This document shows, piece by piece, positions 1 through 8,301 of a stretch of DNA of 64,000 nucleotides. A program made the position numbers and the translations under genes. Position 1 is the first letter of the stretch. Each line of letters starts with the position of its first letter. The DNA comes from Chryseobacterium sp. SN22 (lineage in GTDB: Bacteria > Bacteroidota > Bacteroidia > Flavobacteriales > Weeksellaceae), in the NCBI RefSeq assembly GCF_008329705.1, contig NZ_VTSX01000013.1:1-64000 (forward strand), written 5' to 3'. The notes below the pieces were generated by a model. It saw nothing but the letters and a program-made list of their open reading frames with translations. It ran no database searches and was not told the origin of the DNA.

Positions 1-143
1 ATATCATATATATTACCACTAATTTCTTTGGGAAAATAATCATGTTTCATATGATTTATGAAAGATTTAGTGTTTAACAAATTATAAGATATAATGATCA
101 ACAATAAAATAATACAGATATAAAGTTTTTTATTATTTCCCAT
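1..143 (-). CDS. Partial hypothetical membrane-anchored protein, cut by window edge
   Basis: An ATG at 143 on the minus strand opens a frame that stays open to the window edge (47 codons). It starts MGNNKKLYICIILLLIIIS, a charged start followed by a strongly hydrophobic stretch at about residues 7-20, as in a signal anchor or signal peptide. The rest is polar and not recognised. The start overlaps the end of a short frame at 133-240. It lies downstream of another small hypothetical gene in the same direction. The function is unknown. Confidence 0.5.
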   Translation of the reverse strand, partial: MGNNKKLYICIILLLIIISYNLLNTKSFINHMKHDYFPKEISGNIYD

Positions 144-240
144 TGTAAATACTTGTATTTATACGGCTCCACTGTGCTCCACCTCCAACACCGAGCGAAA
201 CATTAATTCCTGACCAGGACCTTTGTGAAAGGTCAAACAT
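133..240 (-). pseudogene. Possible orphan C-terminal fragment (Gly-rich)
   Basis: A 35-codon frame on the minus strand contains WSGINVSLGVGGGAQWSRI and ends just inside the next gene. The Gly/Trp/Ser-rich composition resembles the last residues of a large secreted or repeat-containing protein rather than a free-standing small protein, and no body of such a protein lies upstream. I infer a leftover tail, for example from recombination at a polymorphic-toxin or surface-protein locus. It could equally be a chance frame. Confidence 0.25.
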
Positions 241-292
241 TGATTTAAGCCAGTTTAATTAATCCATATATAAAAATCATTATAACCTAAAA

Positions 293-832
293 TCAAGGAA
301 CTAAAGAAACCGTAGTATCAATACTATCATCAAATACTTTATATTTTTTGGAACTAATTAAACTCTCTATATAATCCTGACAGCCTAAAAGACTCGCTGT
401 ATACTTATTGTGGTGAGAATGTAATTTTATGATATATTTTTTGTGCTTATCAAGATCATAGACACCGTTAAGATTAACAATACTTAGTGAAACATATTTT
501 TTTTCCTTTGGTCCTAATATTATCAAGTCATCAACACATTCTTGACTATCAAATCTCTTATAAAACCCATTTAAAACAATTCTAACTGGAGTAATAATAT
601 TTCCTTCGATTGTCATCACAAAATTATCACTTTTAAAACCGTAGGGATCGATAATATAAGTATAATCTGTATTATTTACAAGTTTGAAAATATATGGAGT
701 ATTTCCGTCAAAAATTTTATTTAATGAAAACTCATTCCTCTCAAATAAAATATCAACTTCTTTTTTAGTGTTTAATTTTGTTTGAGCCTCTAAATGACTA
801 ATGGTTAATAAAAATAAAATTATAAGCTTCAT
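293..832 (-). CDS. Hypothetical secreted protein
   Basis: The protein is about 179 residues and begins MKLIILFLLTISHLEAQ, a typical flavobacterial signal peptide ending in A-Q. The in-frame ATG at 847 would add five residues before this signal, so the ATG at 832 is preferred. The mature part is rich in Asn, Ile and Lys, with two cysteines (near residues 99 and 152) that could pair in the periplasm. I do not recognise a family. The base composition is more AT-rich than the neighbouring efflux operon, which fits an accessory gene. Confidence 0.65.
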   Translation of the reverse strand: MKLIILFLLTISHLEAQTKLNTKKEVDILFERNEFSLNKIFDGNTPYIFKLVNNTDYTYIIDPYGFKSDNFVMTIEGNIITPVRIVLNGFYKRFDSQECVDDLIILGPKEKKYVSLSIVNLNGVYDLDKHKKYIIKLHSHHNKYTASLLGCQDYIESLISSKKYKVFDDSIDTTVSLVP

Positions 833-910
833 ATTTAAAATTAACAATATCTTTTTTTAAATAAAACTACTGAATATAATTAATCATATAGATTTCACTT
901 TATTATAAAA

Positions 911-932
911 AAAACCTCCTTCCGGAGGTTTT
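911..932 (-). terminator. Intrinsic terminator of the efflux operon
   Basis: A nine-base-pair stem, AAAACCTCC / GGAGGTTTT, with a TTCC loop is followed on the minus strand by a run of T residues. It lies just downstream of the last gene of the minus-strand efflux operon. Confidence 0.8.
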
Positions 933-948
933 CGTTTATTTGATATAT

Positions 949-2523
949 TTAATGTACACCGCTGAGATCTATTTTTTCTTTGCTTTTCCGCTCTTTAACG
1001 AACAAGATAAACGGAATACAGATCAGGAAGACCACGCCAAGATAAAGGAACACATCCATATAGGAAAGCACGGTGGCCTGTTTCGTTACGGAGAGATCGA
1101 GTATTTTGTAGGCAGCATTCATGGCGGCGTCGGGCGTCATCCCTTTGGCCATAAAACTTCCTTTCAGGGCCTGCAGTCTTTGCTGCACGGCGAGGTCCGT
1201 CTCATCAAGGTGGGAAATCAGGTTGACCCTGTATTTCTGGCTCGCATTGGCAATGAAGGTGGTGATCGCTGCGATTCCGAAAGAACCACCCAACTGCCGC
1301 ATCATACCGGTAAAAGCCGCACCCTGTCCGATTTCCTGTCCTTTCAGGGTACTTAAAGAAAGAGAAGTAATCGGGATAAACAAGAGTCCGAGACCCGCAC
1401 CCCTTACAATCAGCATCCAGAAGAAGGCATCTTTACCGGTATCCGGCGTCAGGATTTTATAGCCCCAGAAGCTGTAAATAAAGAAGATGAATAAACCTAA
1501 GGAAACAAGAATCTGTTGTTTCGCCCCTTTAGACAGCAACCGCCCGATGATCGGCATCATGAAAGCCGTCGTCAGTGCCGCAGGGATCATCAAAGCTCCC
1601 GACTGAAGCGCCGTCCAGCCTAAGATACTCTGCGTGTATAAAGGAACGATAAACGTTGAACCGTACAACCCGAATCCTAAGACAAAGGACATTACGGTAC
1701 CGATCCTTAAATTGCTGTTTTTTAAAACCCGGAGTTCCACAATCGGATATTTGAAAGTAAGCTCGCGCCAGAGGAACAAGATAAATCCTAAAACGGCCGA
1801 TGCAGTAAGGGCAACAATCCATCCGCTGGCAAACCAGTCTTCTTCATGCCCTCTTTCAAGAATATACTGCAGCGATCCTACCGTGATCGCCAGCAAGGCA
1901 ATACCCAGCCAGTCAACGTCGGAAGCTTTCCGTTTTTCGGCATATTTCGGACTCTTTACAAACTGCAGCGTCATTAAAGTCGCAGCAATCCCGATCGGGA
2001 TATTGATGTAGAAAATATACGGCCAGCTGAAATTATCTACGATGTATCCTCCGAGGGGCGGACCCAATGTGGGACCGATAATTACTCCAAGACCATAGAT
2101 GGCCTGTGCCATACTCCTTTTTTCCACCGGGTAGGATTCGGTAATGATGGTCTGGGAAGTTACCAGAAGTGCTCCCCCACCGATCCCCTGCATGAGGCGG
2201 AAAAATACCAGCTCCCAGATATTGGTTGCATTCCCGCAGAGAAAGGAGAATACGGTAAATATAATGATGGATGCGGCAAAATAATTCCTCCGTCCGAACT
2301 GCTGGGAAAGCCAGCTCGTCATCGGTACGATGATTACGTTACCGATCGCGTACGCCGTGATCACCCAGCCCACTTCCGAAAGGGTGGCCCCCAGGTTCCC
2401 CTTCATTTCATTCAGGGCAACGTTTACAATTGTGGAGTCCACAATTTCCAGCAGCGCACAAAGGATGGCCGTAATCGTAACGATTACCCTTCTGGCTCCA
2501 TATTCTACTAATGAATCTTGCAT
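949..2523 (-). CDS. emrB: DHA2-family drug:H+ antiporter, EmrB/QacA type
   Basis: This 524-residue inner-membrane protein has the length and hydrophobic pattern of 14-helix MFS exporters of the DHA2 family. Visible signatures are a motif-A-like loop near residue 75 (SQQFGRRNYF) and a motif-C-like helix, GVIIGPTLGPPLGGY, near residue 145, typical of drug antiporters. It is the last gene of a minus-strand operon with a TetR regulator, a TolC-like outer-membrane factor and an EmrA-like adaptor. The four probably form a complete tripartite pump that moves hydrophobic compounds across both membranes using the proton gradient. A gap of about 690 bp filled with inverted repeats separates it from the adaptor gene, which is unusual inside such an operon. 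The substrate cannot be read from the sequence. Confidence 0.93.
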   Translation of the reverse strand: MQDSLVEYGARRVIVTITAILCALLEIVDSTIVNVALNEMKGNLGATLSEVGWVITAYAIGNVIIVPMTSWLSQQFGRRNYFAASIIIFTVFSFLCGNATNIWELVFFRLMQGIGGGALLVTSQTIITESYPVEKRSMAQAIYGLGVIIGPTLGPPLGGYIVDNFSWPYIFYINIPIGIAATLMTLQFVKSPKYAEKRKASDVDWLGIALLAITVGSLQYILERGHEEDWFASGWIVALTASAVLGFILFLWRELTFKYPIVELRVLKNSNLRIGTVMSFVLGFGLYGSTFIVPLYTQSILGWTALQSGALMIPAALTTAFMMPIIGRLLSKGAKQQILVSLGLFIFFIYSFWGYKILTPDTGKDAFFWMLIVRGAGLGLLFIPITSLSLSTLKGQEIGQGAAFTGMMRQLGGSFGIAAITTFIANASQKYRVNLISHLDETDLAVQQRLQALKGSFMAKGMTPDAAMNAAYKILDLSVTKQATVLSYMDVFLYLGVVFLICIPFILFVKERKSKEKIDLSGVH

Positions 2524-2742
2524 AGTTTTTTTCGGTATTAAAAAATCAGGAGATTATGAGATCCGGAAATTTCTGATCAGAACAAGCGCTAACGAACTAA
2601 CATTATTCTGTTGTTAAATGAGACTGAGGTTCAGGATGAGGTTGATTCAGAGATCTCTCTGCTTCCTTATTCACATCTTAAGGTTTGGTTTCAGTCATTG
2701 AGATCCGGATCTCTTAAACTCTGTCTATTTTAATGGTATTTT

Positions 2743-3094
2743 ATAAAAGTGAATTGTCAGCATTTCATCCGCATGGTTGTCAGTACCCCTTCATCATTCT
2801 TCTGCATTCAGACGGAACCCTTCTTCAAGCCTCCTGCATGACAGCCTCCGCTTCATATTCTCCTGCATTGCTGATTTTCTTTTCAAGCGGTCTCCTCTTC
2901 ATCATGGGTTCCTGCTTCTTCTCCTCCTGCAACATAAGAAACCAACTTCAACACCGCTCCTCTCTTCATGATCAGTTTTCCGCATCACCTCCACCTCATC
3001 GGCTGATTCCGTTCTCCGACATCTGCATTATCAGTCTGCCTCTTCAATCATCATCATTCTGACCTTCTTCTGCAAACTGACAATTCACTTATAA
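2743..3094. repeat. 352-bp element bounded by inverted repeats, inside the efflux operon
   Basis: The ends carry near-perfect inverted repeats of about 17 bp: ATAAAAGTGAATTGTCAG at 2743-2760 and CTGACAATTCACTTATAA at 3077-3094. The interior is strongly pyrimidine-rich on the plus strand, with recurring CTTCATC and CCTCCTGC strings. The frames inside it look non-coding. It sits between the emrA-like and emrB-like genes. It resembles a MITE-like or REP-like element without a transposase. Confidence 0.5.
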
Positions 3095-3110
3095 TTTATT
3101 TTATGGTAAT

Positions 3111-3206
3111 AAAGGAATTGTCAATGGGTTCATCCATTTCATAGTCAATTTGCTTCTTCATTTTCTCTCACGATCAGCTTCATCCGCAGCATTGACAATT
3201 CACTTT
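3111..3206. repeat. 96-bp inverted-repeat element next to the larger one
   Basis: AAAGGAATTGTCAATG at 3111-3126 pairs with CATTGACAATTCACTTT at 3190-3206, differing by one base. The arm sequence is related to the ends of the 352-bp element just upstream, so the two probably belong to one repeat family. The second arm ends a few bases from the stop codon of the emrA-like gene and might act as a hairpin after that gene. Confidence 0.5.
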
Positions 3207-3214
3207 AAGGTTTA

Positions 3215-4318
3215 TTATTTTAAGGAAACTTCTGCTTTCACATTCATTCCTGTTCGTAATCTTTGGGCTATATTTTTATCAAGGTTTACAAAATTGATTT
3301 TTACCGGAAGCCGCTGAACCACTTTCACGAAGTTACCGCTGGCATTATCCGGAGGAAGAATTGAAAAAGTAGCCCCCGTTGCAGGAGAGAAAGAACTCAC
3401 CACCCCTTCAAATTCCCTATCGGGGAAAGCATCAATCTCGATTTTCACTTTCTGTCCTTCTACCATTTTATTGACCTGGGTTTCCTTGAAATTGGCGACT
3501 ACCCATTTCTGGTCATTTTTAACCAAAGCAAACAGCTGGGAACCGGCCTGTAGATATTGTCCTGCCTGGATCGGAACTTTTCCAACGTAGCCGTCTTCAG
3601 GTGCAACGATTACCGTATAGGAAAGATTTAATTTTGCATTTTCCACATCCACTTCCCTCTGCTTGGCTACGGAGCCTGCTACGCTGATCTGCTGCGAGCT
3701 TGCCGCCGTCTGGGAAGAAGCGATATTCGTCTGCTGGGCAATCTGGTTTCTCTGATCGATTAAAACCTGCAATTGCTTGTCGGCCGTTTGTTTGGCAGCT
3801 AATGCCTGCTCATATTGCTGTTCCGTAATGGAATGGTCTTTTACAAGGTTTGCGTATCTTTTAAGATCCTGGGAAGTTTTCCAGACATTTACCCTTGCAG
3901 CTTCAATCTGTGCATTGGCCGTAGTAACTGCTGCCTGGGACGAACCGATATTTTTGGATGTTGCCGTTGTGCTTGCCTGCGCATTGGAGATATTGCTCTT
4001 CGCCGTTGCCAAAGCAGCTTCCGCCTGTTCCAATGCCAGTTTCTGGTCTCTGCTGTCCAGGATAATCAGGGTATCTCCTTTTTTTATAAACTGGTTATCT
4101 TTTACCTTTACTTCCGTTACGTATCCGGAGATCTTGGAAATCACCGGTGAAAGGTTGGAGGCAATCTGTGCATCATCGGTTTCTTCGTGGGACTGGCCGT
4201 AGGTATACGCATTATATCCGTAGATTCCGCCGCCAATTAAAACAACTGCTAAAATAATAGGAAAGACTAAGCTCTTCTTCTTTTTAGGTTCAGTAGCTGG
4301 GGTAGTATTATTTTCCAT
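3215..4318 (-). CDS. emrA: HlyD-family periplasmic adaptor, EmrA type
   Basis: The 367-residue protein has a basic N-terminus, one transmembrane helix at about residues 16-34, a biotinyl-lipoyl-like hairpin (residues 45-85 and 230-270), and a long Ala/Gln-rich coiled coil (about 85-215). It ends in a beta-barrel region, DFKETQVNKMVEGQKVKIEID-like, near residues 290-360. This is the EmrA/HlyD membrane-fusion architecture that links an inner-membrane pump to TolC. The gene starts 19 bp after the tolC-like gene in the same direction, consistent with co-transcription. It pairs naturally with the emrB-like gene downstream. Confidence 0.93.
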   Translation of the reverse strand: MENNTTPATEPKKKKSLVFPIILAVVLIGGGIYGYNAYTYGQSHEETDDAQIASNLSPVISKISGYVTEVKVKDNQFIKKGDTLIILDSRDQKLALEQAEAALATAKSNISNAQASTTATSKNIGSSQAAVTTANAQIEAARVNVWKTSQDLKRYANLVKDHSITEQQYEQALAAKQTADKQLQVLIDQRNQIAQQTNIASSQTAASSQQISVAGSVAKQREVDVENAKLNLSYTVIVAPEDGYVGKVPIQAGQYLQAGSQLFALVKNDQKWVVANFKETQVNKMVEGQKVKIEIDAFPDREFEGVVSSFSPATGATFSILPPDNASGNFVKVVQRLPVKINFVNLDKNIAQRLRTGMNVKAEVSLK

Positions 4319-4337
4319 GTTGGGTATCGTTCTTTAT

Positions 4338-5648
4338 TTATTTAATTGTTAAAGTTCCTGTAGTCTGTAATAGTTTTCGGTAAGCCAGCGCAGCGTCTGC
4401 CTTTGCATTGATGACGCCTACATTAGCGGCGATCTGTGCTGCATCGGCATCCAGAAGTTCCGTCATCGTAGCCAGCCCGTTATCGTATTTATTTTTTGTA
4501 ATTCTGTAGTTTTCATTAGCCTGTTCGGCAGATTTTTCGAAAACGGCAATTCTCTTTTTAGAATAATCCGTATTCTGAAATTCTCTGTTTACATCAAGCT
4601 TGATGTTGTCATTCAACAATTCATTGTTGGCGGCCAGCTGCGTTTCTCTGGCCTGCGATTGCTTCAATGAAGAATTTTCTTTCCAGAGATTGGATAAATT
4701 GTAAGAAATCCCGACTCCTAAATTCACCGCGTTGTAGATGGTTAAAAATTTAGGAATGTCTGCTGCTACATATCCTCCGGTAAAGGCAATCGACGGCAGG
4801 TTTTCCGCTTTTGCCGATTTGGTTCCCAAGGCAGCAGCCTGTCTCTGCTTATCCAAAGCCTGTAGATCCTTACGGTTTTCTTTGGCTTCATTGATATAAA
4901 AATCAACCGGTTTTACTTCTGTACCTTCTTCGATATAGTTCTGGTCCACTTCGATCTCTGTCGTTTCCGGAAGGCCTAACAGCAGATCCATATTGATATT
5001 GGCAATGTTGTAATTGTTTTTCGCTTCCAGCAACTGCAGCTCGATGTTTGACGTCTGAAGGTTAGCCTTTAAACGGTCATTTCTGGCGATTACTCCGTTG
5101 TTCTCCAGCTTCAGGAAGGTTTCGTCTCTTTTTTGGGAGGCCGAAAGGTTTTCTTCCAATACCTTGATCGACTGGTTGGCTTTAAATAAATTGTTGTACG
5201 CCTGGGCAACATTGTAGGCAATCGCCACCTTATCGCTTTCCGTATTTAGTTTTGATGCTTCTACCAAATATTTGGCCGACTCAATCCCATATTTTATTCT
5301 TCCGCCGCTGTAAATTGGAATGCTTAAGTTCGCTGATCCGTAAGCCACCTGATGGATTTCAGGACCTCCGCCGGCAACACCGGGAAGCTTAATGTTCACA
5401 TTCGGCTTCAGGGGAAGATACAGGTAACTTCCGGATACCGAAAGTTCAGGCAGCTGCCTGTTTTTTGCCGCCAGAAGATCTGCAGTCGCTTCTTCAATTT
5501 TGGCAGCGTCAATCTTCAGGTTTTTACTGTTTTGGATACCAAGCTGAACGGCTTCATCCAGGGTGAGGGTTCTTTTCTCCTGAGCATTTGCGTTTGCCAT
5601 TCCTACAAACAGAGCCAGCGCAAGGATTGAGTTATTTATTTTCTTCAT
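4338..5648 (-). CDS. tolC: TolC-family outer-membrane efflux protein
   Basis: The 436-residue protein has a cleavable signal peptide (residues 1-22, ending ANANAQ) and two tandem outer-membrane efflux repeats (about 30-220 and 240-430). The repeats are rich in Ala, Asn, Leu and Lys heptads, typical of the alpha-helical barrel of TolC. In family members, trimers form a channel from the periplasmic adaptor through the outer membrane. Its start overlaps the 3-prime end of the tetR gene by 17 bp, so translation may be coupled. It is the second gene of the tetR-tolC-emrA-emrB operon. Confidence 0.93.
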   Translation of the reverse strand: MKKINNSILALALFVGMANANAQEKRTLTLDEAVQLGIQNSKNLKIDAAKIEEATADLLAAKNRQLPELSVSGSYLYLPLKPNVNIKLPGVAGGGPEIHQVAYGSANLSIPIYSGGRIKYGIESAKYLVEASKLNTESDKVAIAYNVAQAYNNLFKANQSIKVLEENLSASQKRDETFLKLENNGVIARNDRLKANLQTSNIELQLLEAKNNYNIANINMDLLLGLPETTEIEVDQNYIEEGTEVKPVDFYINEAKENRKDLQALDKQRQAAALGTKSAKAENLPSIAFTGGYVAADIPKFLTIYNAVNLGVGISYNLSNLWKENSSLKQSQARETQLAANNELLNDNIKLDVNREFQNTDYSKKRIAVFEKSAEQANENYRITKNKYDNGLATMTELLDADAAQIAANVGVINAKADAALAYRKLLQTTGTLTIK

Positions 5649-6258
5649 AACCTAGAAGGTCTTTAAGTAAGTATTTAATATGTGTGTTAAGTTCTGTGTA
5701 GTATTTTTCGTCGAAAACGGCTTCTTCATCGGTATCGTTCAGAAATTCCTTATACATTTCCTTGGCATTGAAAGCATAAAATAAAGTTCCGCTTATCGTA
5801 GAATGAAGAAGATAGATCGGAGGATTTTTAGTAAATATCCCATTGTTCAAACCGCTTTCCAATATTTTTGAATAGGTGGCAAGAAATCCAAGCTTGGCCT
5901 GCTTCAGCATATCCACAATATTTTGATTTTCAGTATGAAGCTGCTCCCGTTGCATGATTCTGTAAAAACACTTCTGATGTCTTATTTTCCCTACAAACTG
6001 GTCTACGATCTTATTTATTTTTTCCCAATCATTCATATCGGTTCTCTCCAAGATGTCTTTCGAAAAAAACTGCCCTTCATTCATCCTAAACTCTACCAGC
6101 TTTTCATACAGCTTCTCTTTTGAACCAAAATAATAAGAAATCATGGAAATATTTACATTGGCTGCTTTGGCAATCTCCCGGGTGGAAGTCCCTTCAAAAC
6201 CTTTTTCTGCAAAAAGCTTTTCGGCGGCAAACAATATATTTTCTTCTTTTGAAATCAT
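5632..6258 (-). CDS. TetR-family transcriptional repressor of the efflux operon
   Basis: The 208-residue protein has an N-terminal TetR helix-turn-helix (about residues 8-52) with TSTREIAKAANVNISMIS followed by YYFGSKEKLYEKL, the classic recognition-helix region. The remaining all-helical part (about 60-200) is the usual ligand-binding and dimerisation domain, too variable to give a ligand. It is the first gene of the efflux operon and overlaps the tolC-like gene by 17 bp. A palindrome over the -33 box of its own promoter (6311-6326) is a good candidate operator, so the operon is probably autorepressed and induced by pump substrates. Confidence 0.92.
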   Translation of the reverse strand: MISKEENILFAAEKLFAEKGFEGTSTREIAKAANVNISMISYYFGSKEKLYEKLVEFRMNEGQFFSKDILERTDMNDWEKINKIVDQFVGKIRHQKCFYRIMQREQLHTENQNIVDMLKQAKLGFLATYSKILESGLNNGIFTKNPPIYLLHSTISGTLFYAFNAKEMYKEFLNDTDEEAVFDEKYYTELNTHIKYLLKDLLGYEENK

Positions 6259-6286
6259 CTAATTACGTTCTCGTTTTTTGACGTTG

Positions 6287-6326
6287 CAAATTTACATCCA
6301 AATCTGAATAAATCAAACGATTGATT
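6287..6326 (-). promoter_or_regulatory. Promoter and candidate TetR operator of the efflux operon
   Basis: Read on the minus strand, TTTG (6317-6314), a 19-bp spacer and TAAATTTG (6294-6287) match the Bacteroidota promoter consensus. The box lies 28 bp before the tetR start. The palindrome AATCAAACGATTGATT (6311-6326) covers the -33 element, a normal place for a TetR-family operator. Confidence 0.7.
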
Positions 6327-6754
6327 GATTTTTTAATATATTTTTAATATTCAATTAAACAATTAACTGATTTATAGACATTTATACATTATTCAAAAAA
6401 TTAATAAATATTATAGGCCGTAATTTTCAGGCAGATCTGTAAAATATGATTGCATTTTTAAGATCTAAAATAACGAAATCGACTGCCTGTTTCGTTTAGA
6501 ATGGTATTGTTCTGATTATTCCGGATGATAAAATTCCGAAAAGGTAATAGGGATTTACAGGAAAATTAAAAACTATATCTACAATCAGCTTACGGAATTA
6601 AAATAATTCTAAATTTAACAGTCCGTTTCATGGGTTAAAATAGGCCTACCGGAAGTTTCACAATCCCCTCATTTTAGTAATGAATCAGCACTTACAGACC
6701 TCATGGGTTTATCCATTTACAATCCTATATTGTGACCGGTATTTTATCCGTTAA
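6327..6754. other. Non-coding AT-rich intergenic stretch
   Basis: No coding frame or RNA structure could be supported between the tetR promoter and the end of the holB-like gene. The stretch is AT-rich with only short stop-interrupted frames. Confidence 0.6.
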
Positions 6755-6756
6755 AA

Positions 6757-6815
6757 AAAGACATCCTAAAAGTCAAATGTCACCTTCAGAACTCAGAATT
6801 TAAGGATGTTTTCTG
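6757..6815 (-). terminator. Possible terminator after holB
   Basis: AAAGACATCCTAAA (from 6757) and TTTAAGGATGTTTTCT (to 6815) can pair across a loop of about 25 nt. On the minus strand the hairpin is followed by a T-rich run. It lies directly after the holB-like stop codon. The long loop makes this tentative. Confidence 0.4.
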
Positions 6816-6816
6816 G

Positions 6817-7935
6817 TTATGAATTTTTATGAATATACCGTGATAGTTTGATCCCAAGATCTGTCCAGACAATTTTGGGATTTCCATTCCGGGTTAAGTG
6901 CAGATCGGCGGTGCTGATCTCTTCCAGAATGCTTTCGATATTCGCCCCGCTGATAAATTTTGAAAAACCGGCCCAGTTAAAACCGTTGGTATTGATTTTT
7001 TTGTACACCAGCTCCTCCGACTGATAATTCTGCAACAATGCCAGCCTGAAAATTTCAGAGCAGTAATTTAAAAAATTCTTCTGTTTCTCACGGTTCCAGC
7101 CTGCAATTTCCCGGGCCCAAAGGATGATGCTTTTCAAGAATTGCGGTTTCTTTTTTACCATAAAGGCATCACGAACCCACTGTACAAACAATTTTTCAAA
7201 TTCCTCGTTCTTATTTCCCGACCGGAGCAATTTCAGCGCATCATTCAGGTCGCCCTGTGCTTCATGAACGATTTCTTTGACTTTTTCATCATCAATACTG
7301 AAATTATTTTTTAAATAAGCTTCCAGGTCTGCATCGGTAATCCTCGGAACCTCTACAATCTGTGTTCTGGAAAGGATGGTGGGAAGAATATCATTAACCG
7401 ATTCCGCTGTGAGCAGGATAATGGTTTTGGCAGGCGGTTCTTCCAGGAATTTCAGGAATTTGTTGGCGGCCGCAATATTCATTTTATCAGCTCTCCAGAC
7501 AATCAGGATCTTGGTTCCGCCTTCATAGCTTTTTAAGGCAAACTTCTGGTTCTGGTCATCAATTTCATCGGCTGAAATGAAGAGCTGCTTGTTCTCGGAT
7601 TGTAGGAAAGCGGTCCAGTCGTCATAGCTTGCATAAGGAGATTTCAGCACCATTTCCCGGAATTCTTCAAACTTGTTTTTACTTAAAGAATTTTTATTGT
7701 CTGTAAACACCGGAAAGCTGAAATGCAGATCGACGTGGTTGAGGTGCTCCACTTTTGAAGCGGCATGCTCATTCTCGCGGCTCAGGACTTCCTTGGCATA
7801 GGCCAGAACCATAGGCAACGTTCCGTATCCTTCTTTTCCCGTGAAAAGCTGGGCGTGGCTGACTCTGTTTTCGGCGATACTGTCTCTGAGAAGTTTCTTC
7901 AGGTTTTCCTGTCCGGCGATGTTCTCCCAATTCAT
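6817..7935 (-). CDS. holB: DNA polymerase III delta' subunit
   Basis: The 372-residue protein starts MNWENIAGQENLKKLL and continues VSHAQLFTGKEGYGTLPM, the AAA+ clamp-loader layout in which the P-loop is degenerate (no GKT). That is expected for delta', which does not hydrolyse ATP. The mid-region KFLKFLEEPPAKTIILLTAE followed by ILPTILSRTQIV is the family hallmark (SRC-like motif as SRT). The role is as part of the clamp loader that places the beta clamp on DNA. It is a single gene, divergent from the outer-membrane/lptC operon. Confidence 0.93.
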   Translation of the reverse strand: MNWENIAGQENLKKLLRDSIAENRVSHAQLFTGKEGYGTLPMVLAYAKEVLSRENEHAASKVEHLNHVDLHFSFPVFTDNKNSLSKNKFEEFREMVLKSPYASYDDWTAFLQSENKQLFISADEIDDQNQKFALKSYEGGTKILIVWRADKMNIAAANKFLKFLEEPPAKTIILLTAESVNDILPTILSRTQIVEVPRITDADLEAYLKNNFSIDDEKVKEIVHEAQGDLNDALKLLRSGNKNEEFEKLFVQWVRDAFMVKKKPQFLKSIILWAREIAGWNREKQKNFLNYCSEIFRLALLQNYQSEELVYKKINTNGFNWAGFSKFISGANIESILEEISTADLHLTRNGNPKIVWTDLGIKLSRYIHKNS

Positions 7936-7939
7936 GGCC

Positions 7940-7947
7940 CAAAGATA
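7940..7947 (-). promoter_or_regulatory. -7 box of holB, leaderless configuration
   Basis: TATCTTFG-type box: the minus strand reads TATCTTTG here, matching TAnnTTTG, and only 4 nt separate it from the ATG at 7935. Transcription would therefore start at or next to the start codon. No clear -33 box was found. Confidence 0.45.
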
Positions 7948-7969
7948 AAAAAATTGTAGGTTATGGGCA

Positions 7970-8190
7970 TGTCATTTTTGGTGAATGATAAATTTTGTCT
8001 GACGGGTCAAGGGTGAATGTTGCCGGTGCAAGTGAATAGTGAATTTCGCTTTGCAAGTGAACGGTGAATCTCAGGCTGAGGTTAAGATTAAGATTGCCGT
8101 TGGTAAGGAGTGAATAGTGAATTTACGCTATGGAAAAAATTGACAGGCGAAGCGGATTGACTATTGACCATTCACTACTAACAATTTACC
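7970..8190. repeat. Cluster of GTGAAT-type intergenic repeat arms
   Basis: The holB / outer-membrane-protein intergenic region holds GTGAATAGTGAATTTCGCTT (8032-8051), a second copy of GTGAATAGTGAATTT (8110-8124), and the opposite arm TTGACAGGCGAAGCGGATTG near 8140-8159. The same arms recur near 21.5-22.0 kb and 26.9-27.1 kb. No coding frame was found here. Confidence 0.5.
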
Positions 8191-8301
8191 CGTACGGGCT
8201 GCAATTTCCCCTCTGGATCTGCCTTAACAAACTTTAACCTCATATAATTTTTACAATTCATTAATATTTAAGATATTTGCGCATTATTTTAAAAATAAAG
8301 A

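Noticed and set aside
940-1356. A 138-codon plus-strand frame over the emrB-like gene
   Set aside because: It lies antisense to a clear transporter and shows no domain of its own; such frames arise by codon bias of the opposite strand.
2733-3062. A 109-codon plus-strand frame inside the inverted-repeat element
   Set aside because: The composition is pyrimidine-driven (Ser, Pro, Leu, Phe), no family is visible, and the interval is bounded by inverted repeats that look non-coding.
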